Source of the DNA: Geodermatophilus dictyosporus
Lineage (GTDB): Bacteria; Actinomycetota; Actinomycetes; Mycobacteriales; Geodermatophilaceae
Assembly (NCBI RefSeq): GCF_900115505.1
Contig: NZ_FOWQ01000002.1
Location: forward strand, 573,145-637,144
DNA: 64,000 bases
Direction of reading: 5' to 3'
Part shown: piece by piece, positions 47,751 through 56,600 of the stretch
Layout: each line of letters opens with the position of its first letter
How positions within the stretch are numbered: position 1 is the first letter of the stretch
Made by a program: the position numbers and the translations under genes
The notes under the pieces: model-generated
Database searches by the model: none
Told to the model about the DNA's origin: nothing
Seen by the model: the letters and a program-made list of their open reading frames with translations, nothing else

Positions 47751-48252
47751 GACGGCCCTCCCACTTCGTCGACAGCACCACGGTGGTGCGGGTGCGGGCG
47801 ACACCCCTGATCCTGTTCAACGCGCTGATGGTGGCCTCCAGTGCCGGGATGTCGGTCACGCGCACCTTGAGCACGTAGGCCTCGCTGCCGGCCACCCGCC
47901 AGCAGTCCTCGACCTCGGTCAGCTCCCGCAGGGCCGCCTCGACGCCGGTGTCGTCGACCGAGTCGCTCTCGATGACGCCGACCAGCGCGGTGACGTCCAG
48001 GCCGACCGCGACGGGGTCGACGACGGCGCGGTAGCCGGTGATGACGCCCGCGGCCTCCAGCTTGCCGACGCGCTCGTGCACCGACGGCGCGGAGAGGCCG
48101 ACCTGGCGGGCCAGCTCGGCGTAGCTGGCCCGGCCGTTGTCGCGCAGCAGGTCGATCAGCTGCCGGTCGACGGCGTCGATGGGTCTCTCCGTCCTGCTCG
48201 GGCCCGGGGCCGTGTCGCGCTCCGTCCCCCGAGTATCCCCGCGTGCGTACAT
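47743..48252 (-). CDS. Lrp/AsnC family transcriptional regulator
   Basis: 169 residues from ATG 48252; an ATG seven codons upstream (48273) is also possible. A winged helix (IDAVDRQLIDLLRDNGRASYAELARQVGLSAPSVHERVGKLEAAGVITGY) is followed by a RAM effector domain (TDIPALEATISALNRIRGVARTRTTVVLSTKWEGRHG). Such regulators sense amino acids or related ligands. A Thr/Arg-rich stretch of ~28 residues precedes the helix-turn-helix. Confidence 0.85.
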   Translation of the reverse strand: MYARGDTRGTERDTAPGPSRTERPIDAVDRQLIDLLRDNGRASYAELARQVGLSAPSVHERVGKLEAAGVITGYRAVVDPVAVGLDVTALVGVIESDSVDDTGVEAALRELTEVEDCWRVAGSEAYVLKVRVTDIPALEATISALNRIRGVARTRTTVVLSTKWEGRHG

Positions 48253-48288
48253 TGGCCGCACGGACCCGTTCATGAGGGGGTGGCGCGG

Positions 48289-48498
48289 GTGTTCGCGGTG
48301 CTGCTGGTGGTCGCGGTGGTCGTGGTCGTGCTCGTCGTGCGCGCGACGGCAGCCGCCGGGAGCGGGGTGCGCCCGCCGCGGCAGGCCCGCCGTCCGCGCC
48401 CGTCGCAGGCGGCCCGTCCGGTGGCCCCCGACGACGACCCCGAGTTCCTCCGCGAGCTCGCCCGCCGCGTCCGCCGGGACGACGGCTCCCCCGCGTAA
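48289..48498 (+). CDS. 69-residue single-helix membrane protein
   Basis: GTG 48289 follows GAGGGGG at 8 bases; GTG 48280 is an alternative. The product starts with a strongly hydrophobic Val-rich helix, then a Pro/Arg-rich segment and an acidic-to-basic tail (DDDPEFLRELARRVRRDD). It is divergent from the Lrp gene. I cannot assign a function. Confidence 0.5.
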   Translation: MFAVLLVVAVVVVVLVVRATAAAGSGVRPPRQARRPRPSQAARPVAPDDDPEFLRELARRVRRDDGSPA

Positions 48499-48532
48499 CG
48501 GTCCGGGGGTTGCTGGCCGGAGCGACCAGTCG

Positions 48533-48588
48533 TGGCCCCGCTGCAGGGCCCACCGCGAGCGCGAGTGGTGGGGGCAGCGGGGTCCACT
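48533..48588 (-). repeat. Dispersed nested-palindrome repeat, copy 5
   Basis: Minus-strand copy, slightly shorter at the centre (CTCGCGCTCG). It lies between two convergent small genes and could act as their terminator. Confidence 0.7.
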
Positions 48589-48590
48589 CG

Positions 48591-48932
48591 CTAGGCCGCG
48601 CGGCCGCCGAAGAGGCGCCGCCAGCCGCGCCGGGCCGGCGACTCCGGGTCGTCCCCGGGTCCGGGTACCGGCGGGACGGCGTCGATGCGCGCGGTCTCCG
48701 CCCCGTCGTCGGTCGAGCCGGGCCAGCCCAGCCCGCCCCCGGTGGTGGTGTCCCCCGGCCAGCCCAGGCCGCTCTCCGTGCCCTGCGTGGAGCCGGCACC
48801 CTGCGTGGAGCCCGTGCCCCCGGTGGACGCCGACGCGTGCCGCCGGCCGGGTGCGCCGTCCTGCTGCCGGGCGAGCGCGGCTGCGACGATCGGGTCGGTG
48901 CCGGCGTCGTCGGCGGCTGCGTGCCTAGCCAC
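48591..48932 (-). CDS. 113-residue hypothetical protein with GLGWPG repeats
   Basis: GTG 48932 has a strong GAGGAGG ribosome-binding site five bases upstream. Residues 1-35 are charged and likely helical (VARHAAADDAGTDPIVAAALARQQ). The middle is Gly/Thr/Ser-rich with two GLGWPG units, and the end is WRRLFGGRAA. No signal peptide or membrane helix is visible. The family is not recognised. Confidence 0.5.
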   Translation of the reverse strand: MARHAAADDAGTDPIVAAALARQQDGAPGRRHASASTGGTGSTQGAGSTQGTESGLGWPGDTTTGGGLGWPGSTDDGAETARIDAVPPVPGPGDDPESPARRGWRRLFGGRAA

Positions 48933-49059
48933 GGTGGCCTCCTCGCCGGTCCCCCGCACGTGCGGTCATGCGGAGCATGGAAGCACGCAACCGACCCGAC
49001 CGGCGCCCGCACCCCTGCTCAGGGGGCGCGAGTGCCCTGGTGGGGCGGGTGGTGCGGAC

Positions 49060-50013
49060 TCAGTCCACGCCGCCGTAGCTGTGCAGGCCGGTGGAGACCA
49101 TGTTCACGTACAGCAGGTTGAACAGCACCATGCCGAAGCCGACGACGTTGACCCACGCCGCGGGCCGGCCCCGCCAGCCCGCCGTCGTCCGCGCGTGCAG
49201 GTAGGCGGCGTAGACGACCCAGGAGATGAACATCCAGGTCTCCTTGGGGTCCCAGCCCCAGAACCGGCCCCAGGCGCTCTCGGCCCAGATCGCGCCGGCG
49301 ATCATGGCGAAGGTGTAGATCGGGAAGCCGAAGACCGCGGTGCGGTGGGCCAGCCGGTCCAGGCTCGCCGCGCTCGGCACCCGGGCGACCAGGTCGGCGC
49401 CGTCGCCGCCCCGCGCCTCGTACCGCGACCGCACCAGGTACAGCGCGCTGGCGATGCCGCTGACCAGGAAGACGCCCGAGCCGAGGATGGCGCTGGTGAC
49501 GTGCACGGCCAGCCAGCTCGACCGCAGCGCCGCCACCAGCGGGCCGCCCTCGACGTAGAGGAACAGGCCGATCGCCACCAGGCTGACCACGACCGGGGCG
49601 AGCACGAACAGGCCCAGGTGGCGCAGGCCCGGCGAGCGCACCGCCAGCACGAGGAAGGCCACCACGGCGACGAGCACGACGGCCGTCGCGAACTCGTACA
49701 TGTTGCCCCAGGGCAGCCGGTCGGTGGCCAGCCCGCGGGCGACCAGGACCCCGGCGTGGGCGAGCGCGCCGAGCGCGGTGAGCAGCATCGCGACCCGGCC
49801 CCAGCGGCGCACCGCGGGCGGGTCGGCCCCGGGGGCGGACGCAGCGGTGGCGCCGGGCTCGGCCGGCGCGCCGGAGCCGACCAGCTCGCGCGCGCGGGCG
49901 GGCCGGCGGCCGAAGGCCAGCTGGGCGCAGAACGCCACGACGGCCAGGGAGTACAGGCCGACGCTGCTGGAGAACAGCGTGTCGGACAGGTCGGCCAGCT
50001 GGTCAGCGGTCAC
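49060..50013 (-). CDS. ccsB: Cytochrome c biogenesis protein CcsB/CcsA (heme-handling)
   Basis: 317 residues with eight predicted helices. The heme-binding WWD region is WGRFWGWDPKETWMFISWVVYAAYLHA. It is preceded by LPWGNMYEFA, and conserved histidines flank it. With ResB it exports and attaches heme to apocytochrome c (system II). GTG 50013 overlaps the end of resB by 11 bases. Confidence 0.93.
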   Translation of the reverse strand: MTADQLADLSDTLFSSSVGLYSLAVVAFCAQLAFGRRPARARELVGSGAPAEPGATAASAPGADPPAVRRWGRVAMLLTALGALAHAGVLVARGLATDRLPWGNMYEFATAVVLVAVVAFLVLAVRSPGLRHLGLFVLAPVVVSLVAIGLFLYVEGGPLVAALRSSWLAVHVTSAILGSGVFLVSGIASALYLVRSRYEARGGDGADLVARVPSAASLDRLAHRTAVFGFPIYTFAMIAGAIWAESAWGRFWGWDPKETWMFISWVVYAAYLHARTTAGWRGRPAAWVNVVGFGMVLFNLLYVNMVSTGLHSYGGVD

Positions 50014-51649
50014 GCGGGGAGGCCTCCGGTTCCGGTGCGGCCCCGTCGGACGGGGCGCGGGCTGCGGCGCGGGCCGCCAGGGCCGCCCGCAGGTCGTCGG
50101 TCAGGGCGGCGAAGCGCGGGGCGCCGTCGCCGCTGCCGCGGGTCAGCACGCCGACGCCGAGCACGGTACCGCCGTCCGCAGGGGCGGCGGTGGCGCGGGC
50201 GAAGACGCGCTCCCGGCGCAGCAGGAGCATGCCGAGCAGGCCGGCCAGGACGGCGATCGCGGCGGCGAGCACCCACACCTGGCCGGGGTCGTGCGAGAAC
50301 TGCAGCGCGGCGAACTCGGCGTAGCCGGTGAAGGTCACCGTCGTGCCGTCGGGCAGCGTCGTCGACTCCCCCACCGCCAGGTTCGCCGAGCCGACCTCGG
50401 TGAGCCGGCCGCGCTCGATCTGCGAGGTGTCCAGCGAGTACACCGACTGCGGCAGGCCCGAGTCCAGCCCCAGGTAGCCCTGGTAGGCCACGATCGCGAC
50501 CTGCGGCGCCAGCGGCTGCGGGTTGATCGAGGTGAGGATGCCGTCGCGGACCATGCCGGTCGGGGCGAAGAACCCCTGCAGGGCGAGCTGGTCCTCGGCG
50601 CCGGCGCCGAGGTCGGGCAGCTTGAGCGCGCCCTCGCTGGCCATCGTGCTCTGCTCGGTGGGCAGGAACGGCGCCGAGACGTCGTCGAAGGTCGAGCCGT
50701 CGGGCAGCGTCACGGTGAACCGCGGGGCGAAGCCGTGGCCGGTCACGTACACGCGGTCGCCGTCGACCCGCAGCGGGTCGTTAACGCCGATCGTCGCCGG
50801 CCGGCCCTCCTGCCCCGGCGGGCCGTAGGTGATGTCCGCGGTGAACGAGGCGGCGGTGAGGTCCTCCTCGTACTCGGCGCGGAAGTCCTCGAGGCCCACG
50901 CAGACCGGCGTCAGGTCGCTGCCCTCGACCAGCGCGCCGGAGGAGTGGGTGTCGTACTGCTGGAAGGAGTTGCAGAACCGGCCGCCCTCGGTGACCAGGA
51001 TGCTGCCCTCGTAGCCCCACAGCTTGCCCCCGGCCAGCGCCAGCAGCAGCGCCACCAGCGCGAGGTGGAAGACCAGGTTGCCGGCCTCCTTGAGCAGCCC
51101 CTTCTCCGCCGACAGCTCTTCCACGCCCCCGCGCTCGCGGCGGACGACGCGGTGGCGGCGCACCCGCAGCTCCTCCTCGACGACGTCGAGGGCCTCGGGC
51201 GCCGGCAGCGGGGTGGGCAGCTCCGCGGCGTCGGGCAGCCGCGAGAGCCGGCGCGGGGCCGGCGGCGGCGGGGTGCGCAGCGCGCGGGCGTGCTCCAGGG
51301 CGCGGGGCAGCACGCAGCCGATGAGCGAGACGAACAGCAGCAGGTAGACCGCGGCGAACCACGGGGAGCTGAAGACGTCGAAGAGGTAGAGCCGGTCGAG
51401 CACCGGCGCGAGCGTCGGGTGGTCGGCGAAGTACTGGCTGACGTTGGCCTGCGACAGCGAGCGCTGCGGCAGCAGCGAGCCGGGGACGGCCGCCAGCGCG
51501 AGCAGGAACAGCAGCACGATCGCCGTCCGCATCGCGGTCAGCCGGCGCCACTGGCGCAGCAGGAACCCGCCGAGCCGGCGGACGGCCGACGGCCGGGCGG
51601 GCGGCGGCGGGGGCGCGGCGGCCTCCCGCGGCGGGGCGGCGAGACTCAC
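50003..51649 (-). CDS. resB: Cytochrome c biogenesis protein ResB
   Basis: 548 residues from GTG 51649. Three helices near the N-terminus (SLLPQRSLSQ loop, AAVYLLLFVSLIGCVLPRALEHARAL) and one near residue 470 bracket a large external domain (AEKGLLKEAGNLVFHLALVALLLALAGGKLWGYEG). It is the partner of CcsB in system II cytochrome c maturation. The stop of ccdA overlaps its GTG by four bases. Confidence 0.92.
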   Translation of the reverse strand: MSLAAPPREAAAPPPPPARPSAVRRLGGFLLRQWRRLTAMRTAIVLLFLLALAAVPGSLLPQRSLSQANVSQYFADHPTLAPVLDRLYLFDVFSSPWFAAVYLLLFVSLIGCVLPRALEHARALRTPPPPAPRRLSRLPDAAELPTPLPAPEALDVVEEELRVRRHRVVRRERGGVEELSAEKGLLKEAGNLVFHLALVALLLALAGGKLWGYEGSILVTEGGRFCNSFQQYDTHSSGALVEGSDLTPVCVGLEDFRAEYEEDLTAASFTADITYGPPGQEGRPATIGVNDPLRVDGDRVYVTGHGFAPRFTVTLPDGSTFDDVSAPFLPTEQSTMASEGALKLPDLGAGAEDQLALQGFFAPTGMVRDGILTSINPQPLAPQVAIVAYQGYLGLDSGLPQSVYSLDTSQIERGRLTEVGSANLAVGESTTLPDGTTVTFTGYAEFAALQFSHDPGQVWVLAAAIAVLAGLLGMLLLRRERVFARATAAPADGGTVLGVGVLTRGSGDGAPRFAALTDDLRAALAARAAARAPSDGAAPEPEASPRDR

Positions 51650-52473
51650 AGCAGCGACTCCCCCAGGCCGGTGGCGGCCAGCCACGAGCGCAGCCACGAC
51701 ATCATCTCGCTCCAGGCGCCGGTCACCAGCAGCAGCCCGACCACGACGAGGACGGCGCCGCCGAAGCGGGTGACGGCGCGGGCGTGCCGGCGCAGGAACG
51801 TCGTCGCCCCGACCGCCCAGCGGGCGCCGAGTGCGACGAGCACGAACGGCACGCCCAGGCCCAGGCAGTAGGCCACCGACAGCAGCGCACCCCGGCCGGC
51901 GGTGGCCTCGGTGTAGGCCAGCGAGTAGACCGCCGAGAGCGTCGGGCCCAGGCACGGCGTCCAGCCGAGCCCGAAGACGACGCCGAGCAGCGGCGCCCCG
52001 GCCAGGCCCGCGGCCGGGCGCACCGACAGCCGGGCGGTGCGCTGCAGCAGCGGCAGCCGGCCGAGGAAGGCCAGCCCGACGACGATGACGACGACGCCCA
52101 TCACCCGGGTGATCACGTCGTCGTACTGCACGAGCAGCCGGCCCAGCCCGCCGAAGGCGGTGCCCACGGCGACGAAGACGGCGGTGAAGCCGAGGACGAA
52201 CAGCAGCGCGCCGAGCACCATCCGCCCGCGCGGGGAGCGCTCGTCGGCGCGGACGGCGGTGACGGTGGCACCGGGCGCCGTGCCGTCGCCGGCGGGGACC
52301 GGGGCGGCGGTGCGCACGCCGCTGCCCACCAGGCCGGTGACGTAGGACAGGTAGCCGGGCACCAGCGGCAGCACGCACGGCGAGGCGAAGCTGACCAGCC
52401 CGACGAGGGCGGCGACGGCCGCGGCGACCAGCAGCGGGCCGTCGGTGACCAGCGCGGCGAACTCAGCTCCCAC
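51646..52473 (-). CDS. ccdA: Thiol-disulfide interchange membrane protein CcdA
   Basis: 275 residues with six helices. The two redox cysteines lie in FASPCVLPLVPGYLSY and GLGWTPCLGPTLSA. It passes reducing equivalents to the extracytoplasmic thioredoxin-like protein encoded just upstream. A 40-residue hydrophilic loop follows the first helix pair. The GTG start overlaps tlpA by 11 bases. Confidence 0.93.
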   Translation of the reverse strand: MGAEFAALVTDGPLLVAAAVAALVGLVSFASPCVLPLVPGYLSYVTGLVGSGVRTAAPVPAGDGTAPGATVTAVRADERSPRGRMVLGALLFVLGFTAVFVAVGTAFGGLGRLLVQYDDVITRVMGVVVIVVGLAFLGRLPLLQRTARLSVRPAAGLAGAPLLGVVFGLGWTPCLGPTLSAVYSLAYTEATAGRGALLSVAYCLGLGVPFVLVALGARWAVGATTFLRRHARAVTRFGGAVLVVVGLLLVTGAWSEMMSWLRSWLAATGLGESLL

Positions 52474-53050
52474 CCGAGCCCTCCCCGAGCAGCGAGTCGA
52501 TCACCGCGCGCAGGTCGTCCTGGGCGACCTCGCCGGTGTAGACGGCGGCCACCCGGCCGTCCCGGTCGAGCACGATGGTGGACGGGATCGCCGTCGCGGG
52601 GTAGTCCCGGAACGCCAGGGCCACCTCGCCGGCGGGGTCGTACAGAGAGGGGAACTCGATGCCCTCGCTGTCGACGAACGCCTGGGCGAACTGCTCGTCG
52701 GTCTCCTTGACGTTCAGGCCGAGGAACGCCACGCCCTCGTCGCGGACGTCGGCGTAGACCTCCTGGAACTGCGGCGTCTCCACGCGGCAGGGCGGGCACC
52801 ACGAGCCCCAGAAGTTGAGCACGGCGACCCGGCCGTCGAGCACGGCGGAGGTCCAGTCGCCGCCGCCGAGCAGGGTGCCGCCGAATTCGGGTGCGGCGTC
52901 CCGCTCGGCCTCCGGGATGACCTCGCCGGCCGGGGTGGCCGCGACGAAGCGGAACTGGCCGCCGTTGGCGACGTCGACCTGGCCCTCGCCGGTCGAGCAG
53001 CCGGTGAGCAGGGCGAGGGCCGCGGTCACGGCGAGCAGGGCACGCCTCAT
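52463..53050 (-). CDS. TlpA/ResA-like thioredoxin lipoprotein
   Basis: 195 residues. The signal ends in lipobox LLTGC (about residue 18). The thioredoxin fold has active site FWGSWCPPCRVETPQF and the cis-proline region YPATAIPSTIVLDRDG. It should keep cytochrome c heme-site cysteines reduced, using electrons from CcdA. The ATG overlaps the stop of the phosphatase gene upstream by four bases, joining the ccs genes to the heme operon. Confidence 0.9.
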   Translation of the reverse strand: MRRALLAVTAALALLTGCSTGEGQVDVANGGQFRFVAATPAGEVIPEAERDAAPEFGGTLLGGGDWTSAVLDGRVAVLNFWGSWCPPCRVETPQFQEVYADVRDEGVAFLGLNVKETDEQFAQAFVDSEGIEFPSLYDPAGEVALAFRDYPATAIPSTIVLDRDGRVAAVYTGEVAQDDLRAVIDSLLGEGSGGS

Positions 53051-53685
53051 GCGCCGGGGACCGCGTCGGGGTCGGTGGCACCGGCCGGCTCGGCGTAGGC
53101 GACGCCGACCACCCGGTCGCCCTCGTAGGTCACCGAGGTCACGCTCGCCAGCCCGCACTGCCGGCGGCGCGGGTCGTGGGCGTAGCGACGGCCCTCCAGG
53201 TGCAGCCGCAGCGTCCAGATGGGCAGCTGGTGGCTGACGCAGACGGCGGCGCTGCCGCGGGCGGCGTCGCGCGCGGCCTCGACGGCGAGGATCATCCGCG
53301 CGGCGATCTCCACGTAGGGCTCGCCCCACGAGGGGCGGACGGGGTTGCGCAGCCGCCACCAGTGCGCCGGTGACCGGAACACACCCCGGCCGCCGGCCAC
53401 CGTGAGCCCCTCGAAGGCGTTGCCGGCCTCGATGAGCCGGTCGTCGACGGCCAGCGGCAGGCCCAGCCGCTCGGCGACCGGCGCGGCGGTCTGCCGCGCG
53501 CGCTCGAGCGGGCTGGACACCAGGTGGGTCACGCCGCGACCCTCGAACCACTCCGCCGCCGTCCGGGCCATCCCCTCCCCCGCCGCCGAGAGCCGGTAGC
53601 CGGGCAGCCGGCCGTAGAGCACGCCCTGCGGGTTGTGCACCTCGCCGTGGCGCAGCAGGTGCACCACCGTCGTCCCGTCGCTCAC
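53047..53685 (-). CDS. Histidine phosphatase (phosphoglycerate-mutase-like) family protein
   Basis: 212 residues from GTG 53685. The phospho-histidine motif is [14 protein letters not shown], and later catalytic residues are in [26 protein letters not shown] and [12 protein letters not shown]. The gene lies in the heme operon between hemL and tlpA, as in many actinobacteria. Its substrate is unknown. Confidence 0.85.
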   Translation of the reverse strand: MSDGTTVVHLLRHGEVHNPQGVLYGRLPGYRLSAAGEGMARTAAEWFEGRGVTHLVSSPLERARQTAAPVAERLGLPLAVDDRLIEAGNAFEGLTVAGGRGVFRSPAHWWRLRNPVRPSWGEPYVEIAARMILAVEAARDAARGSAAVCVSHQLPIWTLRLHLEGRRYAHDPRRRQCGLASVTSVTYEGDRVVGVAYAEPAGATDPDAVPGA

Positions 53686-55064
53686 GGGGACAGCTCCTGG
53701 GCGTCCTTGGCGGCCTCGTCGGGCGGGGCGTCGGCGGGGTCGGCGGCCGCGGCGGCACGGGCGGCGGCGGGCAGCGCGTCGAGCACCTTCTCCACCGCCT
53801 CGTCGTCGAGCGCCGCGTTGACGAACCAGGACTCGTAGGCCGACGGCGGCAGGTAGACGCCGCGGGCGAGCATCTCGTGGAAGAAGGCGGTGAACGCGGC
53901 GGTGTCCTGGGTGCGGGCGTCGTCGTAGTCGCGCACCTGGCGCTCGGCGGGCACGAAGAACACCGAGAACATCGAGCCGGCCTGCTGCACCCGGTGGGGG
54001 ACGCCGGCGGCGAACAGCGCCGCGCTGGTGGCGCCGCGCAGCACCGCGGCCACCTCGTCGCAGCGGGCGTAGACCTCGTCGGTGCAGTGCCGCAGCGTGG
54101 TGAGCCCGGCGGCGACCGCGACGGGGTTCCCCGCCAGCGTGCCGGCCTGGTAGACCGGCCCGGTCGGCGCGAGGTGGTCCATGAGGTCGGCGCGCCCGCC
54201 GAAGGCCGCGGCCGGCAGCCCGCCGCCCATGACCTTGCCGAAGGTGAACAGGTCGGCGTCGACCGGGTCGTGGCCGTACCAGCCCGAGCGGGACACCCGG
54301 AACCCGGTCATCACCTCGTCGAGCAGCAGCAGCGCGCCGTGCGCGGCGGTGATCCGGCGCAGCTCGGCGTTGAAGCCCGCCAGGGGCGGCACGACGCCCA
54401 TGTTGCCCGGCGCGGCCTCGCTGACGACGAGGGCGATGTCGGGACCGCGCTCGGCGAAGACCCGCTCGACGGCGGCGACGTCGTTGTAGGGCAGCACGAC
54501 CGTGTCGGCGGCCGCGCCGGTGGTGACGCCGGGGGTGTCGGGCAGGCCGAGGGTGGCCACGCCGGAGCCGGCCGACGCCAGCAGCGCGTCGACGTGGCCG
54601 TGGTAGCAGCCGGCGAACTTGACGACGACCGGCCGGCCGGTGGCGCCGCGGGCCAGCCGCACGGCCGAGAGCACCGCCTCGGTGCCGGAGTTGACCAGCC
54701 GCACCCGCTCCACCGGCGGCATCCGGGCGATGATCTCCTCGGCCAGCTCGAGCTCGCCCTCGGTGGGCGTGCCGAAGGAGAACCCGCGGCGCGCGGCGGC
54801 GGTGACCGCCTCGACGACGGCCGGGTGGGCGTGGCCGAGGATCATCGGCCCCCACGAGGCCACGAGGTCGACGTAGCGGCGGCCGTCGGCGTCGGTCAGC
54901 CACGGTCCGGAGCCCTGCGTCATGAAGCGCGGGGTGCCGCCGACGGCGCGGAACGCGCGCACCGGGGAGTTCACGCCACCGGGGGTGACGCGCTGCCCGC
55001 GGGCGAACAGCTCGGCCGAGACGGGTGCGGCGTAGTCGTACCGGGCGGTGTCCAGCGAGGTCAC
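53682..55064 (-). CDS. hemL: Glutamate-1-semialdehyde 2,1-aminomutase
   Basis: 460 residues from GTG 55064. It is a class III PLP enzyme with [49 protein letters not shown], the [11 protein letters not shown] cofactor site and the PLP lysine in [13 protein letters not shown]. It makes 5-aminolevulinate from the product of HemA. An Ala-rich C-terminal tail of about 30 residues extends beyond the usual end. Confidence 0.95.
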   Translation of the reverse strand: MTSLDTARYDYAAPVSAELFARGQRVTPGGVNSPVRAFRAVGGTPRFMTQGSGPWLTDADGRRYVDLVASWGPMILGHAHPAVVEAVTAAARRGFSFGTPTEGELELAEEIIARMPPVERVRLVNSGTEAVLSAVRLARGATGRPVVVKFAGCYHGHVDALLASAGSGVATLGLPDTPGVTTGAAADTVVLPYNDVAAVERVFAERGPDIALVVSEAAPGNMGVVPPLAGFNAELRRITAAHGALLLLDEVMTGFRVSRSGWYGHDPVDADLFTFGKVMGGGLPAAAFGGRADLMDHLAPTGPVYQAGTLAGNPVAVAAGLTTLRHCTDEVYARCDEVAAVLRGATSAALFAAGVPHRVQQAGSMFSVFFVPAERQVRDYDDARTQDTAAFTAFFHEMLARGVYLPPSAYESWFVNAALDDEAVEKVLDALPAAARAAAAADPADAPPDEAAKDAQELSP

Positions 55065-55591
55065 GGCCCCAGTGTCCCCCTCCTGCCGGGGCGGCCGTCG
55101 GGGGCGTCGGGGTGGGCGGGCTGTGACGTCGCCCTCGCCGGCACCGCGGCGAGCAGGGCGGTGCCCAGGGCCGCCGGGTCGCAGGTGGGGACGAGCACGG
55201 TGCGCCCGTCGGCCAGCCGCAGCGGCAGCCCGGTGCGGCCCCGCGGCACCGACCAGCCGCCGCCGAGCACCGGGGCGCCGGCGTCCACCCCGGCCGCGCC
55301 CCGGCGGACGGCGCGCAGGTGGGCGGCGTCGACGTCGGCCAGCGCCACCCGCTCCCGGCCCACCGACAGCGCGCCGTCGGGACCGCCCGGGTCCACCCGC
55401 ACGGTCCAGGCGCGGCGCGCGGCGAGGCAGACGGCGGCGGCGATCCCCAGCACGGCCACCACCGCGACGAGCCACAGCAGCGGCGGGACGTCCGGGCCGG
55501 GCAGCACCCGGTCCAGGACGCCGAGGAGCCCGAGGACACCGGCGACCAGCCAGAACGGCCGCCAGGAGCCCCCGGGCTCGACGTAGCTCAT
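55061..55591 (-). CDS. Membrane protein resembling DUF3093
   Basis: 176 residues from ATG 55591. Two helices (residues 12-30 and 36-58) are followed by a soluble region with alternating Val/Asp/Arg ([58 protein letters not shown]), similar in layout to DUF3093 proteins. It sits between hemB and hemL with a GTGA overlap to hemL. The function is unknown. Confidence 0.55.
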   Translation of the reverse strand: MSYVEPGGSWRPFWLVAGVLGLLGVLDRVLPGPDVPPLLWLVAVVAVLGIAAAVCLAARRAWTVRVDPGGPDGALSVGRERVALADVDAAHLRAVRRGAAGVDAGAPVLGGGWSVPRGRTGLPLRLADGRTVLVPTCDPAALGTALLAAVPARATSQPAHPDAPDGRPGRRGTLGP

Positions 55592-55601
55592 CGGCGGGCG
55601 G

Positions 55602-56600
55602 TCACCGCAGCAGGCGCGCGGCCTCGACGGCCCAGTAGGTGAGCACCTGACCCGCACCGGCCCGGCGGATGGCGGTCAGCGTCTCCAGGATGGCGCGCTC
55701 GCGGTCGATCCAGCCGTTGCGGGCCGCCGCCTCGACCATCGCGTACTCGCCGCTGACCTGGTAGGCGCTGACCGGGACGTCGACGGCGTCGGCGACCCGG
55801 GCCACGATGTCGAGGTAGGGCAGCGCCGGCTTGACCATGACGGCGTCGGCGCCCTCGGCGAGGTCCTGGCGCACCTCGCGCAGCGCCTCGTCGGCGTTGG
55901 GCGGGTCCATCTGGTAGGTCGAGCGGTCGCCGAACTGCGGCGCGCCCTCGGCCGCCTCGCGGAACGGGCCGTAGAAGCCCGAGGCGTACTTGGCGGCGTA
56001 GGCGAGGACCGGCGTCTCGGTGAACGCGCTGGAGTCCAGCGCCCGGCGGATGGCCGCGACCTGCCCGTCCATCATCCCGCTGGGGGCGATCACGTGGGCA
56101 CCGGCCTGCGCCTGGGCGATGGCCACCGACGCGTAGCGGTCCAGCGTGGGGTCGTTGTCGACGACGCCGGCCGGCGTGACCACCCCGCAGTGCCCGTGCG
56201 AGGTGTACTCGCACAGGCACAGGTCGGCCATGAGCACCAGCTCGTCGCCGAGGTCGGCCCGGAGCTGGCGCAGCGCGACGTTGACGATCCCGTCGGCGGC
56301 GTCGGCCTGCGAGCCCACCTCGTCCTTCTCGGCGGGGACGCCGAAGAGGATCAGCCCGCCGATGCCGGCGTCGGCCGCCTCGTGGGCGGCCTTGCGCAGC
56401 GAGTCGGTCGTGTGCTGCACGACGCCGGGCATCGAGCCGATGGGCTGGGCCTCGGAGATGCCCTCCTTGACGAAGACCGGCAGCACCAGGTCGGCCGGGG
56501 CCACCCGGGTCTGGGCGGTGAGCCGGCGCAGCGCGGGCGTCGACCGCAGCCGGCGCCCGCGCGCGAAGCCCGGGTTCGACCCGCCCTGCGCCGCGGTCAC
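55602..56600 (-). CDS. hemB: Delta-aminolevulinic acid dehydratase (porphobilinogen synthase)
   Basis: 332 residues from GTG 56600. It has the cysteine-rich metal site DLCLCEYTSHGHCG, the first Schiff-base lysine in YAAKYASGFYGPF, the second in MVKPALPYLD, and AYQVSGEYAM. The cysteine site indicates a zinc-dependent enzyme. It overlaps hemD by four bases. Confidence 0.95.
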   Translation of the reverse strand: MTAAQGGSNPGFARGRRLRSTPALRRLTAQTRVAPADLVLPVFVKEGISEAQPIGSMPGVVQHTTDSLRKAAHEAADAGIGGLILFGVPAEKDEVGSQADAADGIVNVALRQLRADLGDELVLMADLCLCEYTSHGHCGVVTPAGVVDNDPTLDRYASVAIAQAQAGAHVIAPSGMMDGQVAAIRRALDSSAFTETPVLAYAAKYASGFYGPFREAAEGAPQFGDRSTYQMDPPNADEALREVRQDLAEGADAVMVKPALPYLDIVARVADAVDVPVSAYQVSGEYAMVEAAARNGWIDRERAILETLTAIRRAGAGQVLTYWAVEAARLLR